Shown piece by piece: positions 11,042-21,703 of a stretch of DNA of 64,000 nucleotides; within the stretch, counting starts at the first letter, position 1; each line of letters starts with the position of its first letter. Location: contig NW_027018057.1 of the NCBI RefSeq assembly GCF_032854445.1, forward strand, positions 2,501-66,500, in the 5' to 3' direction. Origin of the DNA: Liolophura sinensis (lineage: Eukaryota; Mollusca; Polyplacophora; Chitonida; Chitonidae). A model generated the notes under the pieces. It worked only from the letters and a program-made list of their open reading frames with translations, was not told where the DNA came from and did no database searches. The position numbers were made by a program, and so were the translations under genes.

Positions 11042-12049
11042 GTGCCACGTCTTGACACTGTCACAAGAAATATTGCCATTGGAAGACTTCAAGCTGGAGA
11101 GTCCCAATCGTCCATTTCTTGGCGTCTACACGTCAGCCAGAGCACGATTTCACGGCTTGCTGCCTGCTACAACAATACTGGGATAACAAATGACCGTCGG
11201 CGTTCAGGTCGACCACGTGTCACTACAGCAGCCCAAGATCGCTACATAAGAGTCCTCCATTTGCGTGACCGTTGTGCTACAGCTGAAAGCACAGCAGCCA
11301 GCATACCGGGACTGAGGAGGATATCAGGTCAGACAGTGCGGAACAGGCTGAGGGAACATGGACTGAGAGCCAGGAGGCCCTGTGTTGGGATCCTGCTGCG
11401 TCCTCACCATCGCGCCAATCGCCTCCGATGGTGTAACAACGTGACTGCATGGAATCTACGCAACTGGCGACGCATTTGCTTCAGTGATGAGTCCAGATTC
11501 CTATTGCAGACACGTGATGGTAGAAACCGGGTTTACAGACGTGCTCACGAACGTTATGCCCCTAACTGCGTACGCCAAGTGGACAGATTTGGTGGAGGGA
11601 GTGTGATGATGTGGGCAGCAATATCGTATACTGGTCGTACAAATCTTGTCCACGTTCAGGGAAATCTTAAGGCCGTGCGCTACCGAGACACCATCCTGCA
11701 GCCACACCTCTTACCTGTCACTGACGTTCAGCGGGAGTTGTTCCAGCAGGACAACGCCAGACCGCACACGGCACGTGTCACAAGGGACTTCCTCGCCGAA
11801 AACAATGTAAATGTGCTACCCTGGCCGTCCCGTTCCCCGGTTCTTAACCCAATTGAGCATCTGTGGGATGAACTTGATCGACGTCTACGCCAACGTCAAC
11901 CTCAACCCCAAACGCTTCAAGAGCAAGTTGCATGTTTGCAGGAGGAGTGGCAGAACATTCCCCAGGCCTCTATCCAGCGTCTCATCCAGTCCATGACAAG
12001 GCGTGTCAGAACTGTTATTCGTGCCCGTGGTGGTCACAACAGATACTGA
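11042..12049 (+). CDS. Tc1-C transposase, full reading frame but start codon changed
   Basis: A 335-residue Tc1-type transposase with no internal stop. The N-terminal helix-turn-helix region is followed by SGRPRVTT (about residues 55-62). The catalytic triad is complete: D149 in FSDESRF, D237 in QQDNARPHTA and E272 in NPIEHLWDE, giving DD34E. The C-terminus ends GGHNRY like its relatives. The oddity is the start: the position where the relatives have ATG (MPRL) reads GTG at 11042-11044. An in-frame TGA at 11033-11035 rules out an upstream start, so normal translation would fail. SPVLNPIE replaces the usual SPDLNPIE. Otherwise the best preserved transposase in the window. Confidence 0.85.
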   Translation: MPRLDTVTRNIAIGRLQAGESQSSISWRLHVSQSTISRLAACYNNTGITNDRRRSGRPRVTTAAQDRYIRVLHLRDRCATAESTAASIPGLRRISGQTVRNRLREHGLRARRPCVGILLRPHHRANRLRWCNNVTAWNLRNWRRICFSDESRFLLQTRDGRNRVYRRAHERYAPNCVRQVDRFGGGSVMMWAAISYTGRTNLVHVQGNLKAVRYRDTILQPHLLPVTDVQRELFQQDNARPHTARVTRDFLAENNVNVLPWPSRSPVLNPIEHLWDELDRRLRQRQPQPQTLQEQVACLQEEWQNIPQASIQRLIQSMTRRVRTVIRARGGHNRY

Positions 12050-12086
12050 CATTCCACTCAAGTGGGAGACTCATTGTGAGTGTCTT

Positions 12087-12098
12087 ACCTCAAGTTGA
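12087..12098. repeat. Target duplication of LINE-2, 3' side
   Basis: ACCTCAAGTTGA, repeated exactly at 18009-18020. Confidence 0.9.
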
Positions 12099-12359
12099 AT
12101 GAATGAATGAATGATTATGGCTTAACGCCACATCGGCAATATTTCAGCCATATCGTGGCGAGAACAAGGTGAAAGCAAGAGACGGTTAAGGTTTTCGATA
12201 TGGTAATATGAACACCAAAAGTAAAACAAAAAATACAGTCATGATTAAAATCGTATAAAAGAAAAATAAGATTTAAAACTCAAAAACCAGGGTTATAGTA
12301 CATGTATAAATATATAGGTATATAACTGTTCATCTATAGATATTTATGACAGTTAAAAT

Positions 12360-15300
12360 TTATATTTTATAATACGGGCCAATGGCCTTCAAATAATTTA
12401 TGACAACATCGCCAGCGATGTTGTAAAACAAATCATATATAGAGTCGACCGTGTAGAATCTCTGCCGAACGTGGGCAAAGTCCACACAGTCAACCAAGAT
12501 ATGTTTGATGTTATATTGGGCATCGCATCCAACGCACTCGGGAGCACTGCTCCCATCTAATATGAAATTGTGCGTTAGACGAGAATGCCCAACACGACAC
12601 CTTGTTAAAACTACTTGGTGTCTACGAGACTTTTCGCAAGTATAATTCTTGTAGCCAATGACCGGATGAATAGCATGCAGTTTATTATGGACCTGCAAGT
12701 TCCATTCACCCTGCCAAAGGCAACGAATATATTTAAGAATATTCGACTTCATGTCAGTGTAAGGAATTTTTATCTTGGATATGGGTTTATTTAGGGCAGC
12801 TTTCGCCTCCCTGTCTGCGACTGTGTTTCCATGGATACCAATATGACTTGGTATCCAGCAGAATATAATATCTTTACCTCTTCTAATTAATTTCCTATGT
12901 ATAGCTAAAATTTGAAGGATCAAGGGATTTTTAAATTTATTATTCTGTATTGCCAGTAAGCAAGACAACAAGTCGGTGCATATCATTGCCCTCTGGCACA
13001 TCCAGAAGAAACATATGATAAGGCCAGGAGTATACCTCTGGCCTCGGCAGAGAATATTGAAGAAGAGGATGGAAGACGAAAGGAAGAGACCCGCTGTTCC
13101 ATGACAGCCGCAGTCGCTACCCTGTCCCCATCCTTCGACCCGTCAGTATATATAAATTTATAATCCATATAATTAGCTTTAATTTCAGCAAAACCTTGCT
13201 GAATTATAACAGGATTTATATTCGATTTATTATATTTACGTAGATCAAATATTAGTTTGGGTTGTGGGAGAAGCCATGGAGGAGACTCCGGAAAACACAC
13301 CGGAGCTATATCTTCCAGCTTGATGTTAGCTCCCACAATATGGTCCCGTATACGAAGACCGAACGAAGGGATCTTGTTGGGACATTTAGTATATTTGTCT
13401 ACATACAATGGATTGAAAACACAGTCGTAGGCAGGGTTTGTTGGATGAGCTTTAAGCTTTGTAGCATATTGAAGGCTCAGTTTTATACGTCGGTTATATA
13501 AAGAAGGCTCATTTGCCTCCACGTATAAACTTTCTACTGGTGAGGTTCTAAAAGCACCAAGGCTGAGCCTCAAACCTTGGTGATGAACAGGATCCAACAT
13601 TTTAATGTACGACTTCCTAGCGGAACCGTAAATGATGGATCCATAGTCCAATTTAGACCTCACCAGAGAACGATATAAATTAAGTAAAACTGATCGGTCA
13701 GCACCCCAATCGGTGCTAGACACGACCTTAATTATATCAAGAGCCTTTGTACATTTAGCTTTAAGCATTTTGATATGAGGTATAAAAGATAGCTTACTAT
13801 CAAATATTATACCTAAAAATTTTGTTTCTCCAACAATTTTAACCTGTTCACCACAAAAATTAAGCTCAGGGTCAAGATGAAGTTTCCGTTTATTACAAAA
13901 ATGCATACCGACGGTTTTAGACGTTGAAAATCTAAAGCCGTTTTCAGTTGCCCATTTCTCGATTTTATTGAGACAAAGCTGCAACTGACGTTCGATATTA
14001 TTCATATTCTTAGCACGGTAGCATATAAGGAAATCATCCACGTATAAAGAACCCTCTGTGCCAGATGTTAATGTCCTTGCTAGGCCATTTATTTTTATGC
14101 TGAACAGAGTTGGTGATAGAATGCTGCCCTGGGGTACACCCATTTCCTGCTCATAAGAGTCAGAAAGAGTGGACCCAACCCGTACCTTAAACCGACGATC
14201 AGATAAAAACCGAGACACAAATAAAGGTAAGCGACCTTTAAGACCCACATCCGCGAGATCCCTCAAAATACCATATTTCCATGTGGTGTCGTAGGCCTTT
14301 TCAAGGTCAAAAAATATGGACACCACATGTTCATTATTAACAAAACCATTACGAATAAAAGTTTCGAATCGAACAAGGTGATCCATGGTAGATCTACCTT
14401 GCCGAAAACCACATTGAATATTAGAGAGTAACTTGTTCGTTTCAAGAAACCAAACAAGTCTATCATTAATCATCCGTTCCATAGTCTTACAGACACAGCT
14501 GGTAAGAGCTATGGGACGGTAATTATTTGGATCATTATGATCCTTACCCGGTTTGGGAACCGGGATAATACACGCCTCCCTCCATGAGGCTGGAAAATTA
14601 CCAGTTATCCAAATATGACTAATCAAGTCCAAGAGAGTCTCCAGTGGCTCAGGTGGTAAATGGTTCAGAAACTTATAATATACATTATCAGGACCACAAG
14701 CAGTATCGTGGGCCTTTTTTAATGCAGTTTTAAGTTCATCGATATTAAATGGACGATTATAATCTTCTAAATTTTTAGAAGAAAAGAGCAATTTGATTTT
14801 CTCCTTCTGGTTTTTAATATGCTGGAAATCTTTAGTATAGTTCTTAGAAGAAGATTTCTTTGAGATTGTTTCAGCTAGTTTATTAGCTATATCGGGTGGA
14901 GAAGTTAATATATTATCTCCATCTTTTAAATGCTGAACTTTTGCTTTATTATTTTTGCCCTTAAGTTTCTGAACCATGTTCCAGACCTTACGCATGGGTG
15001 TTTTTGACGTAATGCCCGAAATAAAGTTCCGCCAACAAGATCGTCTCTTGGACTTGAGTAATCGACGAGCCTTAGCTCCAAATATACGAACCTGGTTTAA
15101 GTTATTATCAGTAGGACAATGGTTAAATCTACGTTCAGCCTTTATACGGTCCTTTATGGCCTTACGACAGTCATTGTCGTACCAGGGTTTACTTTTGGAT
15201 TTGGGATTTGTCGAGGTCTTAGGTAATGTTCTATCGGCAACTCGTAATACAAGCTCGTTAAATTTTAACACAGGATCATCTGCTGCTTTGAGAGTCTCTG

Positions 15301-16055
15301 GAGTGATATCAGCCTCACAGAACATCTCAAATGCGATCCAATCTGCTTTATCGAATTTCCACCTAGCTACACGTTCTAAAGAATTAGAAGTGATATGCTC
15401 TAGGATAATAGGAAAATGGTCACTACCACAAAGATCGTCATGCTCCTTCCAAGAAAAATCAAGGAAAAGTGATGGATCCGTGATAGTGAGATCGATAGCA
15501 GAATAAATGCCATTACCCGGATGTAAATAGGTATTAGAACCATCATTGAAATAACACAGTTCATCCTTCGATAAGAAGCCTTCAACTATCTTGCCCTTAT
15601 TATTTACGTTATTACTGCCCCATAGGGGGGTTATGGGAATTAAAATCTCCCATTATTATAAAAGGTTTTGGCAATTGTTCTTTTAAATTATGTAACTGGA
15701 AAGCCGACAAAGAAACGCTAGGAGGAACATACACTGAACATAATGTGATTGTTTCACATAGTGAAACACGAACGGCCACAGCCTGAAGCTCTGTATCCAG
15801 AGCAACAGGGCTGTGAATAATACTGTTATTCATAAAGATCGAGGAGCCGCCTGCAGCTCGCTCTTCTTCATTTGAATAAGTACTATATAAAGAATAATTT
15901 TTAAGATTTATTTTATCTTTGTCAGATGTCTTCAGGTGAGTTTCCTGAAGACAAAGGGCGGTAGGATTTAGTAATTGAACTAGCTGTGTTATTTCAATAA
16001 AATTTATCTTAAGACCTCGACAATTCCACTGTATAATTTTGTCTAAAGAAGATAT
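12360..16055 (-). pseudogene. LINE-2 ORF2, start codon lost and frameshifted
   Basis: Endonuclease-RT-RNase H polyprotein. The TAATG stop-start of other copies reads TAATA here, so the ORF2 ATG (expected at 16055-16053, followed by SSLDKIIQWNCRGLK) is lost. An extra G near 15628 (a run of six G) breaks the endonuclease just at the MGDFNSHNP motif, and the frame changes again before 15325. From 15325 to 12983 one 780-codon frame covers the rest of the endonuclease, the RT (NYRPIALTS, FFDLEKAYD, YVDD) and the start of RNase H. A missing G near 12993 shifts the last part, which keeps HIGIHGNTVADREAK and the Cys-His motif. The start loss and the frameshifts make it inactive. Confidence 0.92.
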
Positions 16056-17405
16056 TATGGAGGGAGGCGTATGGGGGATTTATCTTTATGTTTGGACCGC
16101 GGACGACCCTTCCGTGGAGATCGGCTGTTAGATCTCCCTGGTGCGGGTGATGTATCCATCACATCCGCATCTGAGGCTGAAGGACCAACGTCCTCCAACA
16201 ATCCAAACTTGTTAAAAGTTTGAATAGGGTCCCTAGTGGCCTTAGAGGGACGCTCTGTGGGGCCACTAGGTTTTTTAGTTTTATTGTTATTACTGTGAGG
16301 TTTGTTTTTTGATTTGATGCTGTCATTAGGTTCAGGTTTATCAGATTTTTCGATACTATTTACTGTTTTTATTTGTTCTGCTGAAGTGGTCTGGGTTGAA
16401 CAAGTGTTTTGCGCAGGTTGAGCCGAAAGTTTGACAGAAGTGGTACTAGGTTTGTCGTTTTCAATGGGCCAAGTCAATGAAGTTTGAGTACCAACAGATA
16501 CTACTCGCTTGACCACATTGGCGAACGAAGTATGCAGAGAGGAATTAGAAGGCAAAACCAATCTGCGGGCTTCCTGATAAGATATGTTGTTTTTAAATTT
16601 GAGGTTGATTATCTGCTTTTCTTTTACGAACAGTGGACAGTCTCTAGAAGAGGCCATGTGATCTCCACCGCAATTGCAGCACTTAACTACGCTGTTGCAA
16701 TCGAAACCATCATGACCCCCACTGCCGCACCGGAAACAAACCAGTTCATTTCTACATTGGCCCTTGCCATGGCCAAATTTTTGGCAAGTGAAGCAGCGTG
16801 TAGGGTTAGGGATATATAAAGCCACATTAACCCTATACGGGCCAATATAGATATATGACGGAAGAGATGAAGTATTGAATGTCAAAAGATATGTATTTAG
16901 TTTAATGATATTGCCAGATTTCTTCATAGTGAAGCGTTTTACTCTGGCAACACCTTGTGATTTTAACTCCTCGCAGATTTCCTCTTCGGTTAAGTCAATA
17001 ATATCAGCATCCCTATCTCGAATTATTCCCTGACAGCTGTTCAGGGAATTGTGAGGGGATACGAAAACAGGTATATCGGAAATTTTATTCAATGACAGCA
17101 GATTTTTAGATTGTTGCCTCCGGAAACATTCAATGAGAATGTCTCCGGATCTCAGCTTTTTAACGTTTTTAAGAGTACCAGCTGCACCCTGGAGAGCTCT
17201 TTTCAAAAGGAACGGATGAATTTTGGAGGCCGGCTTTTGTTCACTCTTTGTTGAGAGAACAACGAAAGCCGGCCAGCTATCCTGTTCATTATCAATTGAG
17301 TCAGATAACTTCCTCTTTTTTATTAACACACGGCAACAAAGTCGGCTGAGAGGAAGTTCGGTTAGATAAATTGGAAACATTTGTAGAAATTTTTAATGTA
17401 GACAT
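16055..17405 (-). pseudogene. LINE-2 ORF1, near-intact with an N-terminal frameshift
   Basis: Zinc-knuckle protein of the LINE. The family start ATG (MSTLKISTNVSNL) is at 17405, but a small indel near 17320 shifts the frame. From KKRKLSDS onward the frame is open to the TAA at 16055-16057. Three knuckles are present: CFTCQKFGHGKGQC, CFRCGSGGHDGFDC and CCNCGGDHMASSRDC. A basic C-terminal tail ends SPIRLPP. It matches the ORF1 subtype of LINE-7. Confidence 0.9.
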
Positions 17406-18008
17406 GGTTTATATGTATGAAGTTCACCCCATATGTTCCCCACCCACCACGGAGTGCCAACAAGGGCGATGTCTGAACCTGGGGATACCCAGCAGGAAAG
17501 ACACCAAGGATTCCATATGAGGTATACTCGAACAGATTGATTTATACCAAAAGGTTAAATTCAATCTACTCGATTGACTCATGAGCCACCGCCTCAAAAC
17601 GTAGTCCTACAAACGATATTGCAGAAATAATATTTGTTCGCCAAACGATATGCTGTTATTGAGGCAATTGGGACCACGTAGAGGCAAGACATGACCAAGC
17701 CGATTGATCGAACCGGGCCCATCCGACCTCCTGTCTCTCTCCAAGTAAGGGCCAAAGTGGCGTGTTGGGCGTGAGGATCTCGCAAGACCAACCCGCCCTC
17801 AGCCACCAGGATCCCGTCCTCGTAGATTACGGGTCGCAACCCACGGCAAACAGGTCGCTTCCCGGTTGCCTCTCACACAACCGGGAAGATGTGAGCCTAT
17901 TATATTCACCGGGCTCACACAGGAGAGCTCTAGGTTAGTCGACTTTTACGACAAGCTTGCTTAGAGGGCTGAGGTCCTATTCTTATCACCCCGGAAACCC
18001 CACGGGGG

Positions 18009-18020
18009 ACCTCAAGTTGA
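18009..18020. repeat. Target duplication of LINE-2, 5' side
   Basis: ACCTCAAGTTGA, copy of 12087-12098. Confidence 0.9.
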
Positions 18021-18141
18021 TGGCCTTGTTGTCTAGATATGGACCTTTCCTTAATCTGTGTAAAAAATATTTGCAGAATAGCAATTCTTATTTAGTTATG
18101 CATAATTGAAAAGACTGCATCACCTCCGCAAAAAACCGGGT
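18021..18141. other. Tc1-C 3' non-coding part
   Basis: Sequence of Tc1-C between the LINE-2 target duplication and the right terminal repeat; nothing else seen. Confidence 0.6.
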
Positions 18142-18500
18142 TATGCGTTTCTTTTTTTGGATAGTATATAAACATGGCTTAGATAAGCATTAGGAGGGAT
18201 GAATTCACTTAGCATTACTTGAGCCCTCGGGTCCAGTGGTTTTTTGTTAGCGCAGCTTCATGTTCAAAGAAGTAGCACTTGACTCCCACCCAAGCCATAA
18301 CCATAACTTTTGGCAAACAACTGTATTGCTTTACAGCTTGAAAATTTCATTTAGCATTACTTTCAGGATGTAAGAAAAACCAATGTAGGTAACCATAAAT
18401 GCTATTTTGGCTTTACAACACAAGGTTATTATACATGTACCAGTATGTAATATTATTGTAGGTCAATCAACTCAGCCTCATCGGGGGTTCTAATCTTAAG

Positions 18501-18645
18501 GAGGCGACCAGACGGGTGATGTCTCAAACCATATCCCACAATGTTGCTCTGAACCTTAATTGGGCAGGGAGGAAGGGCTGGAAAGGTCAGCAGACTGAAC
18601 CGAAGCTAGCATTTGGTGGTCTGCGCCTATGCGCTGCAATGAAAA
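18501..18645 (+). CDS. Host gene exon with DUF4806-like domain
   Basis: An open stretch reading EATRRVMSQTISHNVALNLN, then WAGRKGWKGQQTEPKLAFGG and LRLCAAMK. An AG acceptor lies at 18499-18500 and a GTAAGC donor at 18646. From memory, the pattern ATRR.M....S..VA...NW.G..G....KxAFxxLxLCxAI is that of the DUF4806 domain, found at the C-terminus of uncharacterised animal proteins. It is the natural partner of the exon at 10378-10579. At least one further exon would be expected downstream, but I could not find one before the U2 unit begins at 19937, so the gene may be truncated. Confidence 0.6.
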
Positions 18646-19936
18646 GTAAGCATTTTACTCAGCATTTGTTTTTGATATTAATGTATACTGGACAAAGTTT
18701 ATGTGCCAGCATTTTGGTCCTTGGCAATTTGCTTCCCATCTATCGCATTGGTGATTGGTGGGTTAAATATTATAGTTTTTCATTCTCTCTGTTTTTTCAT
18801 GACCTAACTGGAGTTGAAGAGCGTTTATTTTGTCTCTTTTACCTCAGTCTTGTATTTTGAGGGGAAGAAAACTAAAGAACCACAAGTATCCTAGCTAAAA
18901 GGGCTTTCGTTCCTCATTCTATAGTTGGTTGTACTTTTGGTAGCATGGTAAACTGCTAATTATGCTAATTACTGGGAGTTGCTAACATTGAACTGAACTC
19001 TGTTCTGTCATGGAGTAATTTCAAAAAATTCTTTATGTACTAACTCCTTCAAATATTGTTGTTGCTTTTTGTTACATTTAATAGAGATGGGAGATCGTAA
19101 CAGTGCTTTAGAAATATAACCTGAACTGTCCTGATCAGAAAGAATGCTTGAAACAATCCCTACCTAAAAGGAAGAAGAGTCTAGGAGATCAAAGATGGCA
19201 GCTCCAAGTAATTACCATAATTGGCAGTTGATTGTGGTGTTGCAAGTCATAATTTCAAAGTGCGTGCAACTATACAAGTGGAATGAAAGGTCTTCAAGCT
19301 AGGATAATTGTGGTTCATTAGTTTTCTTACACTTAATGAAATAAAATCCTGTCAGGTGATTCAATCGCTTAAATAATGGACTATCTTACAGAATTGACCT
19401 TTTATTTGACAGGCAAAGCGGCAGGCATGAACCCTCAAACAACTGGTCCATACTGATTGTCCATTATGTAGTTGATTAGAGGCCCTGAAACGGACTTTTA
19501 TTTCTATTTCCCATAATAAATCCAGTCAGGGTCATCAGGTCGCCTTGATGAATTGACCAGTTGTTTTTGGGCTCCAGCCTTCGGCTCAGGGGTTTAGCCA
19601 GAAATCTGAAGCAAGGTGTCCAATTTGCCCGTTTTCAGGTCATTTTTCTTGAGAAGGGTGTCCAAATTTGAAATTTTCCTATCTCACTCATGTTAAAACT
19701 GTTGAAAATAGCCCGATAAAATGGGACCAGTTTCAGTTTTGCCTATCCAGTTGGAACGTTGCTTGGCTTCTCCCTTAATTCCGTTTGATAATCCATTATC
19801 TAGGGTGTTATTTGACACAAATAACACAACAGTACCTGTAATAGTATGCAGGGCGCAAATTATAATATTAGAATTTCCACTCATCAACATTGCTATTAGA
19901 GCAAGTTAACAACTCCAAGAAAAGACATACACTTCA
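18646..19936. other. Non-coding sequence, no gene recognised
   Basis: About 1.3 kb between the DUF4806-like exon and the first U2 unit. No reading frame, element end or RNA gene that I can support. The homology to the U2 spacer starts abruptly at about 19937. Confidence 0.5.
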
Positions 19937-20499
19937 GTATGACTTTTGGACTGTATGTCTGGTTGCTGCGTGCTGCGCTGCATGTGCACACGCGTCACAC
20001 TGAATTCGACTGGAAAGCAGACGTGAACAATGAACGCCGAGGCCGCCAGTCAGCCGGAGCGGCTGTCAATTATTTCATGTATACTGTGATGTCACACAGA
20101 CGCGCCAGGCTAACAATGAACGCTGTCGCCGTCAGTCCGCCGTCGAGCCGGCTTCTGCGTACTGTGATATCACAGAGACGCGCTACACCTGGCACGGCCG
20201 TCAGAGGACCGGCGGACGTCATAGAATTGTTGAGGCCAGGCGCAGTACGGCGGGGCGGCTGGTACTTTGTGAATATTAGAAAATCCTAGAAATGGACCAG
20301 TAGACCATGGCGCCACGCTGAAATTTTTGGGAAAAAATTTCCCATAATTCCCCCTTCCGCCCTGTGATACAGTGATCAGTATCGCTTCTCGGCTGCATAC
20401 ATACGCATGTGATACGCACATAAGGAGTGCAGACACCAGTGCACCCACGTGGTACACGGGAGGTATTGGGTGGTGTTGGATCTCGGGAAACTTATCAGT
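19937..20499 (+). promoter_or_regulatory. U2 unit A upstream spacer and promoter
   Basis: About 560 bases nearly identical to the sequence before U2 B and U2 C. The last about 100 bases (CATAAGGAGTGCAGACACC... to GATCTCGGGAAACTTATCAGT) are the most conserved, as expected for the proximal sequence element region of an snRNA gene. Two degenerate palindromes related to TGACGTCA lie at about 20085-20095 and 20162-20172. This is the left edge of the array: homology to the other units begins at 19937. Confidence 0.75.
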
Positions 20500-20526
20500 A
20501 TCGCTTCTCGGCCTTTTGGCTAAGAT
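20500..20526 (+). pseudogene. U2: U2 snRNA unit A, nucleotides 1-27
   Basis: ATCGCTTCTCGGCCTTTTGG and the next seven bases equal the universally conserved 5' end of U2 snRNA. The next base is no longer U2: Keno-1 begins. The rest of this U2 copy is at 29461-29554 and 35470 to about 35529. Intact U2 would base-pair with the intron branch site and with U6; this copy cannot. Confidence 0.95.
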
Positions 20527-20654
20527 ATTTGCGGTTTCAGGTTGATATCTGTTAAGCCTTGATCTTTAAGACAGCAATATACACCTGTCATATTTTGTTG
20601 GAGGGGCTGTTGTCACTCCCAGTGTCAGATCGTTGTGTTCCCGTTTTGGCCTAG

Positions 20655-20698
20655 ACCCCGGGTGGAGGCGCCCGGGGTAAAAACAGAAGTCTGTTTTT
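20655..20698 (+). other. Two adjacent hairpins just before the Keno-1 ORF1 start
   Basis: ACCCCGGG/CCCGGGGT (20655-20662/20671-20678, 8-base loop) is followed directly by AAAAACAG/CTGTTTTT (20679-20686/20691-20698, 4-base loop). Both stems are perfect, and the ATG of ORF1 is at 20703. Role unknown; absent from Keno-2 and Keno-3. Confidence 0.7.
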
Positions 20699-20702
20699 CA
20701 GC

Positions 20703-21703
20703 ATGGATTCCAGAAGACTGGAAAGGACGGTGAGGGTGACGTTTAATAACCCTCCCAGTGGAGATGTCCATCTCCTACTCTTCTCTTACCTCGTGGATTA
20801 GAAGAGATTTTCGAAGGATTCATTTGAAGGGATAGGGCAATTGCGTGTGTCCAAGGATTGGTAGGTCTTGTTCCGTACCAAGGAACAGGCCAGGAAAGCT
20901 ATGGCTCTGCCAGCGACCAGATGCGACAAGTTAGACTCAGGATTTACCTTCTCGGTCTTTCTCAAAAGGCACGTCTGTCTAAGGATCCACTGGCTACCTC
21001 TAGCCCTTGGCAAGGAGTCAGTGGATCGTTTTGTGCGTTCCTTTGGCGAAATCCTGGACTCGGGATTTGCTAGACATGCGAAACCGGCCTTCATGATGGT
21101 GTCCGGAGCTATAAGCTCTCGGTTTCTGTAGACAAGTTGCAATACCCGATGTTGCATCTATCAGTGGCTTTCATGCCCTCTTTGTTGTTGGGGGTCGTCC
21201 CCTCCTCTGCCTGAGGTGTGATGGGCGCGGCCATCTTCGAAGGGAGTGTGTCGCGGTTGCATGTGAAAGTTGTGCTGTTGGAGGTGGAGCCTGCTGCAGG
21301 CTGTGAGACGTCGTCGTCAGTCCCGCCTGCATCAGTCATGGAAGATGCTGATGGCGCCTCAGTAGTGCCCAGCGAGGGTGATGTACTGCCACTCACCTCG
21401 GCGGTGGAAGGTATGAAAGAGGACCCGCCCGGTTTCTCTAATGATCTTTGTGTCGGTGCTGTTTCTGTTCATGCCAGTGTTACACCGCTTCCACCCAATC
21501 GGGTGGCTCCAGTCAACTTGAGCCAGGCTTCCACCGTTGTGAGTCCGTTGAAGGACGATGATTCCCTTTCAGGTTCGGATTCCTACATTTCGCTTCAGCC
21601 CTCACTGACTGCTATCACGTCTTCGGACCTGCCGGCAGACTTCATTGGCCATGACGACATGGGCGGTGGAGATGGCCGAAAGCGTGCGTCGGAAAATTTG
21701 TGA
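20703..21703 (+). pseudogene. Keno-1 ORF1, decayed
   Basis: Remains of the nucleic-acid-binding ORF1 protein. It starts MDSRRLERTVRVTFNN at 20703, similar to MDPGRLRRTVRITFKQ of Keno-3. Further matching pieces are SFEGIGQLRVSKDW and VCLRIHWLPLALGKESVD. Several stops and shifts interrupt it (a TAG after YLVD and others). The zinc-knuckle region, near 21180-21270, is present only as a damaged LCLRCDGRGHLRR-like stretch. The acidic, Ser-rich C-terminal part is open at 21218-21703. Confidence 0.8.

Larger units (their letters stand above)
12099..18008 (-). mobile_element. LINE-2: full-length I/Nimb-type LINE inside Tc1-C
   Basis: Minus-strand LINE from the 5' end at 18008 to the ATTC-repeat tail at about 12099, with 12-bp target duplications ACCTCAAGTTGA at 12087-12098 and 18009-18020. 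It is inserted about 40 bases after the Tc1-C transposase stop. ORF1 has a frameshift near its start. ORF2 has lost its ATG and has at least three frameshifts. 5' UTR about 600 bases; 3' UTR about 260 bases. Confidence 0.94.
10715..18164 (+). mobile_element. Tc1/mariner transposon, family C, carrying LINE-2
   Basis: Tc1-like element with perfect 23-bp inverted terminal repeats at 10715-10737 (CTATCCAAAAAAAGAAACGC...) and 18142-18164. TA sits on each side (10713-10714, 18165-18166). Its own length is about 1.5 kb; the rest is LINE-2, inserted just after the transposase stop. It lies in the putative intron of the DUF4806-type gene. Confidence 0.93.

Noticed and set aside
12969-13200. Plus-strand frames opposite the RNase H regions (for example 3732-3920, 45606-45794, 46914-47102)
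   Set aside because: They are mirror frames of the minus-strand ORF2; their similarity only reflects the conserved RNase H coding sequence.
17594-17839. Conserved open frame in the LINE 5' UTR (RPVIYEDGILVAEGG..., also at 51569-51760 and 61789-62004)
   Set aside because: It starts with TTG, has no ATG, and its 3' ends differ between copies. Conservation is explained by the copies being the same LINE 5' UTR.
18646-19936. Further exons of the DUF4806-type gene or a new RNA gene
   Set aside because: No open stretch with fitting splice sites and no recognisable RNA structure found by eye.
20527-20702. A second snRNA gene (U1, U4, U5, U11 or U12) fused after U2 A
   Set aside because: Compared from memory, none of these RNAs matches; only the hairpin and a weak 3'-box-like motif are suggestive.
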